Below are positions 17,884 to 27,841 of a DNA stretch of 64,000 bases, piece by piece. Source of the DNA: Alistipes sp. dk3624 (GTDB lineage: Bacteria; Bacteroidota; Bacteroidia; Bacteroidales; Rikenellaceae); NCBI RefSeq assembly GCF_009557455.1, contig NZ_CP045651.1, positions 2,790,001 to 2,854,000 of the forward strand, read 5' to 3'. Numbering within the stretch: position 1 is the first letter of the stretch; every line of letters begins with the position of its first letter. The notes under the pieces are model-generated. The model made no database searches. It was given only the letters and a program-made list of their open reading frames with translations, and was not told where the DNA came from. The position numbers and the translations under genes are program-made.

Positions 17884-19275
17884 ATGGCAAATAAAATACC
17901 CCGTGTTCCCGTTCGGGAGCAGGACCCGAAAGTGCGGGTCACCAATTTCGAGGAGGTTTGTTACGGTTACGACCTTCAGGAGGCTCAGCTCGAAGCGAGC
18001 CGTTGTCTGGATTGTAAAAAGCCGCGTTGCGTAGAGCACTGCCCCGTTTCGTTGCAAATACCGAAGTTTATCGAGCAGGTTGTCAAGGGCGATTTCGCCG
18101 AAGCTGCGCGCATCATCGGTCAGGACAGTTCGCTGCCGTCGGTGTGCGGGCGCGTATGCCCGCAGGAGAGCCAGTGCGAAGGCTCCTGCATCCTCGGTAT
18201 CAAGGGCGAGCCGGTCGCGATCGGCAAACTGGAACGTTTCGTCGGCGACTGGAGCATTGCCAACGGCGGCGAAGCGGTTGCGACGGCTGCGCCCAACGGT
18301 AAAAAAGTGGCCGTCGTCGGCAGCGGCCCGGCCGGTCTGGCCTGCGCTTCCGACCTGGCTAAAATGGGATACGGCGTCAAGATTTTCGAAGCGCTGCATA
18401 AGGCCGGCGGCGTGCTTCAATACGGAATTCCCGAATTCCGCCTGCCGAAAGAAAAGGTCGTGGCCAAAGAGATCGAGAACGTATTGAAGCTGGGCGTCGA
18501 GATCGAAACCGACGTGATCGTAGGACGTACCGTGACGGTCGATTCGCTGCTCGACGAAGAAGGCTATTCGGCCGTGTTCATCGGGTCGGGCGCGGGACTG
18601 CCGCGTTTTATGGGTATTCCCGGCGAGAACCTGAACGGGGTGGTTTCGGCGAACGAATTTTTGACCCGGGCGAATCTGATGAAGGCTTACGACGATCGTT
18701 ACGATACGCCGATCTATGTCGGCCAACGGGTCGTGGTGGTCGGAGGCGGTAACGTCGCGATGGACGCCGTTCGGACGGCGGCCCGTCTCGGCGCCGATGC
18801 GCATATCGTCTACCGCCGCAGCGAAACGGAGCTTCCGGCGCGCGTCGAAGAGGTGCATCACGCCAAACAGGAAGGGATCGCTTTTCAGATGCTGACCAAT
18901 CCGGTCGAGGTACTCGGCGACGACAAAGGCTGGGTGCGGGGAATCCGCTGCGTGCGGATGGAACTCGGCGAACCCGATCAGTCGGGGCGCCGTTCTCCGA
19001 TCGAAATCGAGGGCTCGGAGTTCGATATCGAGTGCGACGTGGTGATTATGGCGCTCGGGACCTCGCCGAACCCGCTAATCGCATCGACCACGCACGGTTT
19101 GGAGACCAACCGGCGCGGCTGTATCGTGGCCGACGACGAGCGGGGACAGACGTCCCGCGAAGGTATTTTTGCCGGCGGGGACACTGTGACCGGTGCGGCG
19201 ACGGTGATTCTCGCCATGGGCGCGGGTCGTCGGGCCGCCAAAGCGATCGACCGGTACCTTCAAGGCAAGGTCTGA
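17884..19275 (+). CDS. nfnB: NfnB / GltA-type NADPH flavoprotein (large subunit)
   Basis: 463 residues from the ATG at 17884 (MANKIPRVPVREQDP). The longer reading frame reaching back to 17620 overlaps nfnA out of frame and is not used. The N-terminal half has two [4Fe-4S] motifs (CLDCKKPRCVEHCP, CGRVCPQESQCEGSC), then an FAD site (VVGSGPAGLACASDL) and an NADPH site (VVVGGGNVAMDAVRTAARLGA). It is usually annotated as glutamate synthase (NADPH), homotetrameric, gltA. No glutamate synthase large subunit is nearby, and the NfnA neighbour favours the bifurcating complex. Confidence 0.88.
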   Translation: MANKIPRVPVREQDPKVRVTNFEEVCYGYDLQEAQLEASRCLDCKKPRCVEHCPVSLQIPKFIEQVVKGDFAEAARIIGQDSSLPSVCGRVCPQESQCEGSCILGIKGEPVAIGKLERFVGDWSIANGGEAVATAAPNGKKVAVVGSGPAGLACASDLAKMGYGVKIFEALHKAGGVLQYGIPEFRLPKEKVVAKEIENVLKLGVEIETDVIVGRTVTVDSLLDEEGYSAVFIGSGAGLPRFMGIPGENLNGVVSANEFLTRANLMKAYDDRYDTPIYVGQRVVVVGGGNVAMDAVRTAARLGADAHIVYRRSETELPARVEEVHHAKQEGIAFQMLTNPVEVLGDDKGWVRGIRCVRMELGEPDQSGRRSPIEIEGSEFDIECDVVIMALGTSPNPLIASTTHGLETNRRGCIVADDERGQTSREGIFAGGDTVTGAATVILAMGAGRRAAKAIDRYLQGKV

Positions 19276-19302
19276 TCCGGTACTCTGGGAATCGAATGGG
19301 AT

Positions 19303-19335
19303 ATTCGGACGCAAATATGCGTCCGAATGTCTTTT
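19303..19335 (+). terminator. terminator after nfnB
   Basis: An 11-bp perfect stem (ATTCGGACGCA with TGCGTCCGAAT) around AATA is followed by GTCTTTTT, 27 bp after the nfnB stop. Confidence 0.8.
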
Positions 19336-19367
19336 TGAAGTATCGGGTAGGAAGAATCGTTGCGGCG

Positions 19368-19399
19368 TTTGCAGGTTATAGCGAAAAAATATAACTTTG
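19368..19399 (+). promoter_or_regulatory. full -33/-7 promoter of mtnA
   Basis: TTTG at 19368-19371, 20 bp, then TAACTTTG at 19392-19399. The predicted transcription start near 19406 lies 17 nt from the mtnA ATG. Confidence 0.65.
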
Positions 19400-19422
19400 T
19401 GTGAGGACTTGAAAACTGAATC

Positions 19423-20529
19423 ATGGGACAATTGTTTACCGATTTGCAGGCGGTCCGGCTGGATGTAGAGGCGAATGCCGTTATCATTCTGGATCAGACG
19501 AGCCTGCCCGGTGAGAAAGTTTACCTGTCGCTATCGACGAAGGAAGCGGTATGGGACGCTATTCACCGGTTGAAGGTTCGCGGTGCGCCGGCGATCGGCA
19601 TTACGGCGGCTTACGGGATTTACGTGTGTTGCAAATCGCTGCGTGCGAGGAAGTTCGATGACTTTTACAAGGGGTTCGTCGAAATCCGCGATTATTTCGA
19701 ATCGTCCCGTCCGACGGCGGTGAACCTGTCGGCAGCGTTGGAGCGGATGGAACGGTGCGTACTACGCAACCGGGAACTGCCCGTTTCCAGAATTAAACGG
19801 CAAATGCTGCGCGAAGCTCTGGCGATTCGGGACGAAGATGCCGCCTCGTGTCACCGGATCGGCGTGTACGCCCTATCGCTGCTGCGTCCCGGAATGGGGA
19901 TACTGACGCACTGCAATGCCGGTCATTTGGCGGTTTCGGAATACGGAACGGCTTTGGCTCCGGTCTATTTGGGGCAGCAGCAGGGTTATAATTTCAAAGT
20001 GTATGCCGACGAAACGCGTCCGTTGCTACAAGGCGCGCGCCTGACCGCTTACGAGTTGCGTTACGCCGGAGTCGATATCACGCTGATATGCGATAACATG
20101 GCTTCCGTAGTGATGCGGAAAGGCTGGGTACAGGCGGTTATCGTCGGTTGCGACCGGATCGCGATGAACGGGGATACGGCTAATAAGGTCGGTACGTCGG
20201 GACTGGCGATCATGGCGCGGCATTACGGGATTCCGTTCTACGTGCTGGGGCCTACGTCGACGATCGACCGGCGCTGTCCGGACGGGAATGCGATCGTCAT
20301 CGAGGAGCGCGGATCGGAAGAGGTGACCGACATGTGGTATGCCCGGCGTATGGCTCCGGACGATGTCAAAGTCTACAATCCGGCTTTCGACGTGACCCCG
20401 GCCAACCTGATCACGGCGATCGTTACGGAACGCGGAATCGCCCGTGCCCCGTACAACGAAACGTTCGAACGGTGGTTCGGGGAGGAGGAAAAGGACTCCG
20501 CCGAGACCGGTTCGAAAACGGAGGAATAA
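19423..20529 (+). CDS. mtnA: S-methyl-5-thioribose-1-phosphate isomerase
   Basis: Converts 5-methylthioribose-1-phosphate to the ribulose form in the methionine salvage pathway. 368 residues with the family motifs KVRGAPAIGITAAYG, ILTHCNAGHLA (catalytic Cys) and VGCDRIAMNGDTANKVGT (catalytic Asp). The C-terminus FERWFGEEEKDSAETG is a charged tail. No other methionine-salvage gene (mtnB, mtnC, mtnK, mtnN) is visible here, so the partners lie elsewhere or the enzyme feeds another pentose-phosphate shunt. eIF2B-like homologues are the main alternative, but the motifs fit MtnA well. Confidence 0.92.
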   Translation: MGQLFTDLQAVRLDVEANAVIILDQTSLPGEKVYLSLSTKEAVWDAIHRLKVRGAPAIGITAAYGIYVCCKSLRARKFDDFYKGFVEIRDYFESSRPTAVNLSAALERMERCVLRNRELPVSRIKRQMLREALAIRDEDAASCHRIGVYALSLLRPGMGILTHCNAGHLAVSEYGTALAPVYLGQQQGYNFKVYADETRPLLQGARLTAYELRYAGVDITLICDNMASVVMRKGWVQAVIVGCDRIAMNGDTANKVGTSGLAIMARHYGIPFYVLGPTSTIDRRCPDGNAIVIEERGSEEVTDMWYARRMAPDDVKVYNPAFDVTPANLITAIVTERGIARAPYNETFERWFGEEEKDSAETGSKTEE

Positions 20530-20583
20530 GGTTATTTCAGAAAACAAGAAGATGGTTGAACGAGCCCTTTAAAACTTCATGCT

Positions 20584-20883
20584 ATGGAAATATTGGACGA
20601 TCATGGAAATCCGGTGCAGAACGTTCCGGTGCAACAACAACCCGCAGAACAAACGCCCGTCGTCTCGGTGGGCGAATGGATGTTGGTCATGCTGATACTC
20701 GCGATTCCGCTGGTTAATATCGTGATGCTGTTCGTCTGGGCTTTCGGCGGCGGGGTTAACAAGACGAAAGCCAATTACTGTAAGGCGTCTTTGATCTGGA
20801 TCGCGATTGCGATCGCGATGTGGATCATTTTCTTCTCGTCGATCATGGGGATGATGGCCGGTCTGAAAGCGCTGGGCAGGTAA
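20584..20883 (+). CDS. small two-helix membrane protein of unknown function
   Basis: 99 residues. An acidic, Gln/Pro-rich N-terminus (about 1-28) precedes two membrane segments: about 30-53 (WMLVMLILAIPLVNIVMLF) and about 68-92 (LIWIAIAIAMWIIFF). A basic loop containing NKTKANYCKAS lies between them. I recognise it as a common unnamed Bacteroidota family but not a function. It starts 54 bp after mtnA and may be cotranscribed; no promoter or terminator was seen between them. Confidence 0.7.
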   Translation: MEILDDHGNPVQNVPVQQQPAEQTPVVSVGEWMLVMLILAIPLVNIVMLFVWAFGGGVNKTKANYCKASLIWIAIAIAMWIIFFSSIMGMMAGLKALGR

Positions 20884-20975
20884 ATTATTCCGGTATTGAA
20901 AAGCGGGGCGGAAAATTTTGGTTCTCCGCCCTGCTTCTTGTTTTGCCGGTTTCTTGTTCCGATTCCGACGTTATG

Positions 20976-22265
20976 TTATGCCGGTTCGCCGTTCGCAGCC
21001 GGTTTCATGGATACGAGGACTTTGTCGATTCGGGCCGCATCCATATCCACGATCTCGAAGTTGAAATTGCGCCACGAAAGCTTTTCGCCGGTTTGCGGGA
21101 TATGTTCCAGCTCTTCGAGGATCAGCCCGCTGAGCGTGTTGTAATTGAATTCGTTGTACAGTTCCTCCTGGTCGAAGAACGCGAGGAAGTCGTAGAACGG
21201 GATCTGTCCGTCGATCAGATAACTGCCGTCGTCGCGGGCGACGATGTCCTGTTCTTCGCCCGCTTCGGGCATCGAGCCTACCAGCGCCTTGATGATGTCT
21301 TTGAACGTTACGATCCCTTCGATACTGCCGAATTCGTCGGTGACGATGCCGTAGCGTCCGCCGGTCGTCCGCATCAGTTCGAGCGCATTGTAAACGCTCA
21401 GGTTCTCCGGAATGTATTGGGCCGGGCGAATCACTTTCGACAGCGAGAATCCCTCTTCGTCCAACCGTCCGAACAGGTCTTTGAGGTACACTACGCCGGC
21501 GATCGAGTCGAGATTCCGGTCGGCCACCGGATAGGTGTTGAACAGGTTGTTTTTGACGATTTGTTCGATCTCGTCGTTCGTGGCGTCGATGTTCAGCCAC
21601 ACCAGTTCGCTGCGGTGCGTCATGATCGACCCTACGTTGCGGTCGCCGAGGTTGAATACGCGTTCCACGATGTCCTGTTCGACTTCCTGGATCTCGCCGC
21701 CGACGGTTCCTTCCTGGATGATCGCTTTGATCTCGTCTTCGGTGACTTTGCTTTCTCCCAGCGTATTGATTCCGAGCAGGCGCAGCATGCCGGAAGTGCT
21801 CTTTGACAGCAGCCATACGAATGGCAGCGCGATTTTCGACAGTACGTTCATCGGCCGCGCCACCAGTTTGGCGACCTTTTCGGCAGCCTGCATCCCGATT
21901 CGTTTCGGGACGAGCTCCCCGACGATCAGCGTCAGGTAAGTGACGATCGCAACGATCAGCGTCTGGGCGATGGCTACCGCGTGCGTCCGCAGCGGCTCGA
22001 TCGTTGCGATCACTTTGCCGAAACTCTGCGCCAGCACCTCGCCGGAATAGAGACCCGTCAAGATGCCGATCAGCGTGATGCCGATCTGGATCGTAGACAA
22101 GAATGTATCGGGGCTGTTGGCTAATTTGAGGGCGGTACGCGCCGCCCGGCTGCCTTTCTTGGAGTCCGCTTCGAGGCGGGATTTCCGGGCTGACACCATC
22201 GCGATTTCCGACATCGACAATAAGCCGTTCAAAAGGATCAGCCCGATAATTATGACAATTTCCAT
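20976..22265 (-). CDS. hemolysin-family CNNM transporter (DUF21, CBS pair, CorC_HlyC)
   Basis: 429 residues: a DUF21 membrane domain with four hydrophobic segments (about 1-200), a CBS pair (about 215-340, MTHRSELVWLNID and DEFGSIEGIVTFKD), and a CorC_HlyC domain at the C-terminus (LIDGQIPFYDFLAFF). Members export or import Mg2+ or Co2+, or protect membranes from stress; 'hemolysin' is historical. It is transcribed toward the small membrane-protein gene, with which it converges. Confidence 0.88.
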   Translation of the reverse strand: MEIVIIIGLILLNGLLSMSEIAMVSARKSRLEADSKKGSRAARTALKLANSPDTFLSTIQIGITLIGILTGLYSGEVLAQSFGKVIATIEPLRTHAVAIAQTLIVAIVTYLTLIVGELVPKRIGMQAAEKVAKLVARPMNVLSKIALPFVWLLSKSTSGMLRLLGINTLGESKVTEDEIKAIIQEGTVGGEIQEVEQDIVERVFNLGDRNVGSIMTHRSELVWLNIDATNDEIEQIVKNNLFNTYPVADRNLDSIAGVVYLKDLFGRLDEEGFSLSKVIRPAQYIPENLSVYNALELMRTTGGRYGIVTDEFGSIEGIVTFKDIIKALVGSMPEAGEEQDIVARDDGSYLIDGQIPFYDFLAFFDQEELYNEFNYNTLSGLILEELEHIPQTGEKLSWRNFNFEIVDMDAARIDKVLVSMKPAANGEPA

Positions 22266-22317
22266 TCAGATATGAGAATAGTTACCGCGCTAAGATAAGC
22301 AAGTTTCGCAGAAAAAC

Positions 22318-22351
22318 AAAGGGGCCGCGGTTTCGAAACCGCGGCCCCTTT
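22318..22351 (-). terminator. strong terminator after tpiA
   Basis: A perfect GC-rich palindrome (GGGGCCGCGGTTTC then GAAACCGCGGCCCC, 22321-22348) with flanking A and T bases. On the minus strand it is followed by TTTGTTTTT. It lies 24 bp past the tpiA stop and also separates tpiA from the CNNM gene. Confidence 0.85.
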
Positions 22352-22371
22352 GTTTGAAATCCGGTAACAGA

Positions 22372-23130
22372 TTATTTCGAAAAACCTTTGCCGATGCCGA
22401 TAAAGTCGGACGCTACCAAAGCGGCGCCTCCGATCAGGCCGCCGTCGACGTCTTCCTTGGCGAAAAGTTCGGCAGCGTTGCTCGGTTTGCAGCTTCCGCC
22501 GTACAGGATCACGGTATTGGCTGCGGCGTCGCCGAATTTTTCGGCCAACACCTTGCGGATGAACGCATGGATTTCCTGAGCCTGTTCCGCGGTAGCTGTT
22601 TTACCGGTTCCGATCGCCCATACGGGTTCGTAAGCGATGATCAGTTTCGAGAACTGTTCCGGGGTCAGGTTGAAAACCACTTCTTCGATCTGCGCGCGCA
22701 CCACGTCGAAATATTTGCCGTTTTCGCGTTCTTCGAGTTTTTCGCCGACGCAATAGATCGGGATCAGGTTGTTTTCGTAGGCCTGAACCATTTTCTTGTT
22801 CAGCGTAGCGCTGGTTTCGCCGTAATATTCGCGGCGTTCGCTGTGGCCGAGAATCACGTATTCCACGCCCAGCGAGGCGATCATCTTAGCCGAAACTTCG
22901 CCGGTGTAGGCGCCTTTGGCTTCGGCGGCGCAGTTCTGCGCTCCGACGGCGATGCCGGTTCCTTTGGCGTTCTTTACGATCTCGGACAGGTGCGTAAACG
23001 GCGGAATTACGATGAAGTTCACGCACGAGCAAACGTCGCCTTTCAGTGCGGCTACGCCTTTCAACAATTCTACGCCTTCCGCAGGGGTGGTGTTCATTTT
23101 CCAGTTACCTGCTACTACTTTCTTTCTCAT
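22372..23130 (-). CDS. tpiA: triose-phosphate isomerase
   Basis: Interconverts dihydroxyacetone phosphate and glyceraldehyde-3-phosphate. 252 residues from the ATG at 23130 ([16 protein letters not shown]); an upstream frame to 23193 adds 21 unlike residues and is rejected. The active site is complete: NWKMN (Asn/Lys), GHSERR (catalytic His), [14 protein letters not shown] (catalytic Glu) and [11 protein letters not shown]. It starts 50 bp after the lysS stop and is probably the second gene of a lysS-tpiA unit. Confidence 0.97.
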   Translation of the reverse strand: MRKKVVAGNWKMNTTPAEGVELLKGVAALKGDVCSCVNFIVIPPFTHLSEIVKNAKGTGIAVGAQNCAAEAKGAYTGEVSAKMIASLGVEYVILGHSERREYYGETSATLNKKMVQAYENNLIPIYCVGEKLEERENGKYFDVVRAQIEEVVFNLTPEQFSKLIIAYEPVWAIGTGKTATAEQAQEIHAFIRKVLAEKFGDAAANTVILYGGSCKPSNAAELFAKEDVDGGLIGGAALVASDFIGIGKGFSK

Positions 23131-23180
23131 AATTTTTCGGTATTTAATCCTTGATGTCTTTTCGTTGATCGGTACTGCCG

Positions 23181-24905
23181 TTACTCCACCCATGTTTTTA
23201 CTTCGTCGGCAGTCGGGTTTTTCAGTCCCAGCTTGTTTTTCTTGTTATAGCCGCACAGGTCGTTGAACAGCTTGCCTGCCGACAGTTTTTTCAGTGCGTC
23301 GACGGTCAAAAAGCCCATTTTCTGCAATACCGGAACCCATTCGGCCGGAATGCCGGCCGCCGCGTATTTCTCTTCCGGATCTTTCTGCGCCGCTTTTTCG
23401 GGCCGCATTTGCGGGAAGAACAGCACGTCCTGAATCGTCGTCTGTCCGGTCATGAACATCGTCAGTCGGTCGATTCCTATTCCCATTCCCGAGCAGGTCG
23501 GCATACCGTATTCGAGCGCTCGGACGAAATCCATATCGATAAACATCGCTTCGTCGTCGCCTTTTTCGCTGAGCCGCAACTGTTCCTGGAAGCGTTCCAG
23601 TTGGTCGATCGGGTCGTTCAGCTCGGAATAAGCGTTGCACAATTCTTTGCCGTTGACGAACAACTCGAACCGCTCGGTCAGGTCGGGGTTGTTGCGGTGG
23701 CGTTTACACAGCGGCGACATATCGATCGGGTAGTCCGTTACGAAAGTAGGCTGGATCAGATCTTCTTCGCAGTACTGTCCGAAGATCGCGTCGATCAGCT
23801 TGCCTTTGCCCATCGTCTCGTCGGTTTCCACGTTCAGCTTTTTGCAGGCTTCGCGCAGCTCGCCTTCGCTCTTGCCGGTGATGTCGAAGCCGGTTTTCTC
23901 GCGGATCGCATCGGTCATCGTAACGCGGCGGAACGGCCGGGCGAAACTGATCTCACGACCGTCGATCATAACTTCGGTCTTGCCGTGCAACGCTTTTGCC
24001 ACGCGTTCGAGCATCTCTTCGACGAATCCCATCATCCAGATGTAATCTTTGTACGCGACGTATATCTCCATTACGGTGAACTCCGGATTGTGCGTACGGT
24101 CCATACCTTCGTTGCGGAAGTCCTTGCCGAATTCGTATACGCCGTCGAATCCGCCGACGATCAGTTTCTTCAGGTACAGCTCGTTGGCGATCCGTAGGTA
24201 AAGCGGGATGTCCAGCGCATTGTGGTGCGTGACGAACGGACGGGCCGAAGCTCCCCCCGGAATCGACTGTAGGATCGGCGTTTCGACCTCCACGTATCCT
24301 TGCTCGTTAAAAAACGCGCGCATCGTGTTGACGATCTTGCTGCGTTTGAGGAATACTTCGCGTACCTGCGGATTGACGATCAGGTCGACATAACGTTGGC
24401 GGTAACGCAGTTCCGGATCGCTGAAGGCGTCGTATACCTGCCCGTCCTTTTCTTTGACGACCGGCAGCGGGCGCAACGATTTGCTCAGTACCGTGAGTTC
24501 TTTGCAATGCACCGACAGTTCTCCGGTCTTCGTAATGAAGGCGAATCCCCGGATGCCGACGATGTCGCCGATATCGAGCAGTTTTTTGAAAACCTTGTTG
24601 TACAGCGTGGATTCGGGATCGCCGTTGCAGATGTCGTCGCGTTTGACGTACACCTGAATCCGGCCGGTGTGGTCCTGCAGTTCGAAAAACGAGGCGCTTC
24701 CCATGATCCGCCGCGACATGATCCGTCCGGCAATCGAAACCTCCTGGAAATTTCCTTTGTCGGGATCGTACTCCGCAGCGATCCGCGCGGCGGTTGCCGT
24801 CACTTCGTATTTGGCCGCCGGGTAAGGCTCTATGCCCAGTTTACGCAGTTCGGCCAGCGAGTTGCGCCGGATCTGTTCCTGTTCGCTAAGTTCAGAGATG
24901 CTCAT
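23181..24905 (-). CDS. lysS: lysyl-tRNA synthetase, class II
   Basis: Charges tRNA-Lys. 574 residues: an OB-fold anticodon-binding domain (about 55-165), then the class II catalytic core with [14 protein letters not shown] (motif 2) and [15 protein letters not shown] (motif 3). After the core there is a C-terminal extension of about 70 residues (from [13 protein letters not shown]), typical of Bacteroidota LysRS but absent from E. coli LysS. The ATG at 24905 follows a -7 box by 40 bp. Confidence 0.97.
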   Translation of the reverse strand: MSISELSEQEQIRRNSLAELRKLGIEPYPAAKYEVTATAARIAAEYDPDKGNFQEVSIAGRIMSRRIMGSASFFELQDHTGRIQVYVKRDDICNGDPESTLYNKVFKKLLDIGDIVGIRGFAFITKTGELSVHCKELTVLSKSLRPLPVVKEKDGQVYDAFSDPELRYRQRYVDLIVNPQVREVFLKRSKIVNTMRAFFNEQGYVEVETPILQSIPGGASARPFVTHHNALDIPLYLRIANELYLKKLIVGGFDGVYEFGKDFRNEGMDRTHNPEFTVMEIYVAYKDYIWMMGFVEEMLERVAKALHGKTEVMIDGREISFARPFRRVTMTDAIREKTGFDITGKSEGELREACKKLNVETDETMGKGKLIDAIFGQYCEEDLIQPTFVTDYPIDMSPLCKRHRNNPDLTERFELFVNGKELCNAYSELNDPIDQLERFQEQLRLSEKGDDEAMFIDMDFVRALEYGMPTCSGMGIGIDRLTMFMTGQTTIQDVLFFPQMRPEKAAQKDPEEKYAAAGIPAEWVPVLQKMGFLTVDALKKLSAGKLFNDLCGYNKKNKLGLKNPTADEVKTWVE

Positions 24906-24945
24906 AGGGTGTGGATTGATTGCAAAAGTCCGTAATAATAGGCTG

Positions 24946-24953
24946 CAAATGTA
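24946..24953 (-). promoter_or_regulatory. -7 box for lysS-tpiA
   Basis: The minus strand reads TACATTTG (TAnnTTTG), about 41 bp before the lysS ATG. Confidence 0.5.
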
Positions 24954-25023
24954 CGAAATTTCCGGTTGTTTTTAAAAAAGTTTAGCAAATTCTTGTTTTT
25001 CCCGTTCCGGCGGTTTCCGGATG

Positions 25024-27705
25024 CTAATCTCTCTTTTTCAGTTTTCCCGTTTTGTCGAATTTGTAACTGAGTTTCAACATCAGATAGCGTCCGGAGCGTT
25101 GCGTCCAGTTGTAACTGATGTAGTCGGCCAACATGCTGGTCGAGAAGTTGGCGGTGCGGTTCAGCAAGTCGTAGGCGGTGATGTTGATGTCGCCCTGTCG
25201 TTTTTTGAACAGCTTGCAGCCGAACGTTAGGTTCAGGATGTGCGTGTTCACGTCGCCGTCGGCGTACGAGAAGTTGTGATAGAGCGAGTAGTTGTAGTTG
25301 GCCGTGACGTATATCTTTTTGACGATGTTGACGGTCAGGTTCGTCGCTACGGTCTGGTTGATTGTGTTGTTGTCCGATTTCCGGGAGTTCGACGTGCGGT
25401 TGTACGCCGTATTGGTGTACAGCGAAAACTGGTAGACGAGGGATTTGTTGCCGATCAAGCTGAGGCTGAGGTTCGGAGAGAGGCTGTTCGTGTAGTTCAG
25501 CTCGTCGCCGATATAGGTGGGGCGCCGGCTGTAAGCGCATCCGGCGTTGGCGCTGAACGTGATGTCGAGCGCTTTGACCGGTAGCGAGTAGCCGGCGCCG
25601 AGCCGCATCGATCCGGCGCCGTTCACGTTGACCGGCGTGGTCAGCGTAGCGCCTTTCGGAGCGATGTAGCCGTTGTATTCGGGCAGCGGCGTGTCTTCGG
25701 TGAAGAATACCTGTTTGGTGGCGATCTCGCGGGCGGTGACGCTACCGTTGAAGTTGAGACTGAACGTGCGCGATTTTTCGGTTTTGGCGGCGGTATATCC
25801 GATGTATACCGAGTGCATGTTGCTTTGTTTCAGATCCGGATTGCCGCCCGACAGACTGAGCGGATTCTGGTAGTTCAGTTCGTTGCGGAGCTGTTCGACC
25901 CCGGGCTGTTGCGCGTTGGACGAGTAGTTGACGTAGATGCGCCGCGTCGGGCTGATCGTATAGTTCAGCGACGCCGAAGGCTGGAAGCTGCGGAACGTGA
26001 TTCGGTCGCGCCGTTCGTCCGGGAACGCTTCGTCCTTGTTGAGCCGGGAAGACCGGTATCCGGCATTGACGGCGAAGTAGAGCTTCTCGGTGAAATGGCT
26101 GATGTTGAAGGTGTAGTTCTGGGTCGTATAGTTGCGCGAGTAGTCGTAGGTCAGCGAGGTGTCGACCTGCCCGGTGAAACGGTCGACGGCAAGCCGTTTC
26201 GACCGGCTGTTTTCATAGGAAATGTGATAATTGACCCCGACCGAGTATTTTTCCTTGAAACGGTAGAAGTAGCCGATGCCGCCCGAAACGGAACGGTTGT
26301 GGCCTTCGGCCGTGTTTTCCAAGTAGGTGCGGTCGCTGGTTGAAGAGAGCGAATCGACCTGCCAGCCGTCGTCGTTGTTTTTGCTCAGCGTGCCGTCCGC
26401 GGACAGGTTGAATCCGTGCTTCCCTTCTTTGAACGCATGCGACCAGGCCAGGTTTTCGGAGATGTTGTAACTGTCGCCGTCGCTGCGTTGCGAGGTGGCG
26501 ACCCGGTTCAGCGTTTCGCCGTCGAGCATGTTCAGCGCGCCGCGGTAACTCCGGGAGACGCTGCGCGAGAAACGGGCGTTCGGGGCGAAAAACAGAAAGT
26601 CGTTTTTCGTATTGTAGCGCATGTGCAGCGAGACGTGGTGGTTCTGCGATCCGTTTTCGGTTCTGGACGTATCGTCGTAAGTGCGCGACTGGTAATCCTC
26701 GGTCGGAAAATAAACCTGCCGGGAGATCGACTGCGAGCGGTTGAAATCGTTGTTGTAGCTGTAGTTGCCGTCGATGAAAAATTCTTTCCCCCAGCGCTTC
26801 GAAAAGTCGGCCGAGGCGTAGGTGTTTTTATTGTAGCCCGACCCCTGGCTGCTGTTGTTGGTTCCTGCGCGTACGCCCATGCTTCGTTTTTCCGAGAAAT
26901 AGCGGTATGTCCCGCCGGCCCGGTAACGCTCTCCGTGCCGACCGTCGGCCCCTTCGTCCAGGTCGGTTCCGTAGCCGCCCTCGACGCGGACGTTGATGCT
27001 CTTTTCGGGTTTGCTGCGGGTTATGAGGTTCATGACCGTGCGTTTTTTCCCGTTCGCGTTGTTCTTGATTTTTTCCTCTTCGACCAGCTCTTCGTATACC
27101 TGGATATCGATCACGTCGCGGGCTTCGAGGTATTGCAGCGCCGATTCGGAATTTTCCCCGAACAGCGGCCTGCCGTCGACGTAGGTGCGTTCGACGACTT
27201 TCCCCATCACGGTGATCTTTCCGTCTTTGACTTCCATGCCGGGCATCCGCAGCACCAATTGCATACTCTCGTCGCCGGGCAGCACTCGTATCGCTTCGGC
27301 GTGGTAAATCAGCGTGTCGCCGCGCTGCCCCATCAGCGGGCGTTCGCCCTGTACGACGGCCGCTTCGAGCTGGTAATCGGCTGTTCCGAGCGCCACCGTA
27401 TCCATCCGCGTGCCTTTCGGCTCGATCCGTACCCGGCTCGAAAAATCCCGGTAGCCGATGTATGAGATTCGGGTGCGGACGAGCGTATCGCGTATTCGTC
27501 CGATCGAGAAAGCTCCTTGCCTGTCGGTGATTACGGTGACCGTGTCGAAAGGCGAAGCGACGGTTACGGTCGCTCCGATCAGCGGGACACGCTGCGCCGA
27601 ATCGACCACTACGCCGTGCAGTGATCCCGTTTTGGTTTGGGCGAGCGCGGTACCTGCCGACAGAAGCGATAAAAAGGCGAAGGTAAAGCGTATGTAGGGT
27701 TTCAA
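25024..27705 (-). CDS. outer-membrane beta-barrel protein (CarboxypepD_reg-like plus OMP_b-brl_3)
   Basis: 893 residues. After the signal peptide (ending ALAQ) is a carboxypeptidase-regulatory-like beta-sandwich (about 27-110, GVVVDSAQRVPLIGATV). A plug-like region follows, with LPGDESMQLVLRMPGMEVKDG and DVIDIQVYEE. Then a large barrel runs to the C-terminus. This is the TonB-dependent-like family that lacks a standard TonB box in many members. No SusD partner is adjacent, so it is not a classical polysaccharide-utilisation pair. Substrate unknown. Confidence 0.85.
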   Translation of the reverse strand: MKPYIRFTFAFLSLLSAGTALAQTKTGSLHGVVVDSAQRVPLIGATVTVASPFDTVTVITDRQGAFSIGRIRDTLVRTRISYIGYRDFSSRVRIEPKGTRMDTVALGTADYQLEAAVVQGERPLMGQRGDTLIYHAEAIRVLPGDESMQLVLRMPGMEVKDGKITVMGKVVERTYVDGRPLFGENSESALQYLEARDVIDIQVYEELVEEEKIKNNANGKKRTVMNLITRSKPEKSINVRVEGGYGTDLDEGADGRHGERYRAGGTYRYFSEKRSMGVRAGTNNSSQGSGYNKNTYASADFSKRWGKEFFIDGNYSYNNDFNRSQSISRQVYFPTEDYQSRTYDDTSRTENGSQNHHVSLHMRYNTKNDFLFFAPNARFSRSVSRSYRGALNMLDGETLNRVATSQRSDGDSYNISENLAWSHAFKEGKHGFNLSADGTLSKNNDDGWQVDSLSSTSDRTYLENTAEGHNRSVSGGIGYFYRFKEKYSVGVNYHISYENSRSKRLAVDRFTGQVDTSLTYDYSRNYTTQNYTFNISHFTEKLYFAVNAGYRSSRLNKDEAFPDERRDRITFRSFQPSASLNYTISPTRRIYVNYSSNAQQPGVEQLRNELNYQNPLSLSGGNPDLKQSNMHSVYIGYTAAKTEKSRTFSLNFNGSVTAREIATKQVFFTEDTPLPEYNGYIAPKGATLTTPVNVNGAGSMRLGAGYSLPVKALDITFSANAGCAYSRRPTYIGDELNYTNSLSPNLSLSLIGNKSLVYQFSLYTNTAYNRTSNSRKSDNNTINQTVATNLTVNIVKKIYVTANYNYSLYHNFSYADGDVNTHILNLTFGCKLFKKRQGDINITAYDLLNRTANFSTSMLADYISYNWTQRSGRYLMLKLSYKFDKTGKLKKRD

Positions 27706-27841
27706 AGGTGTTAGGTTTGGTTGCCAAGATATAGTTTATCCGGCGGTTTTCCAAAGAAAACGGACGTTGTTAATAGGAATTTCTATAATTTGAAAATTCG
27801 GCGTACGGAGCTGTATAGGAATGTATGTTTTTGGAAGGTGT

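Noticed and set aside
24902-25540. Minus-strand frame of 212 codons over the end of the barrel gene
   Set aside because: Gln/Arg/Leu-rich shadow of the OMP_b-brl_3 gene in another frame.
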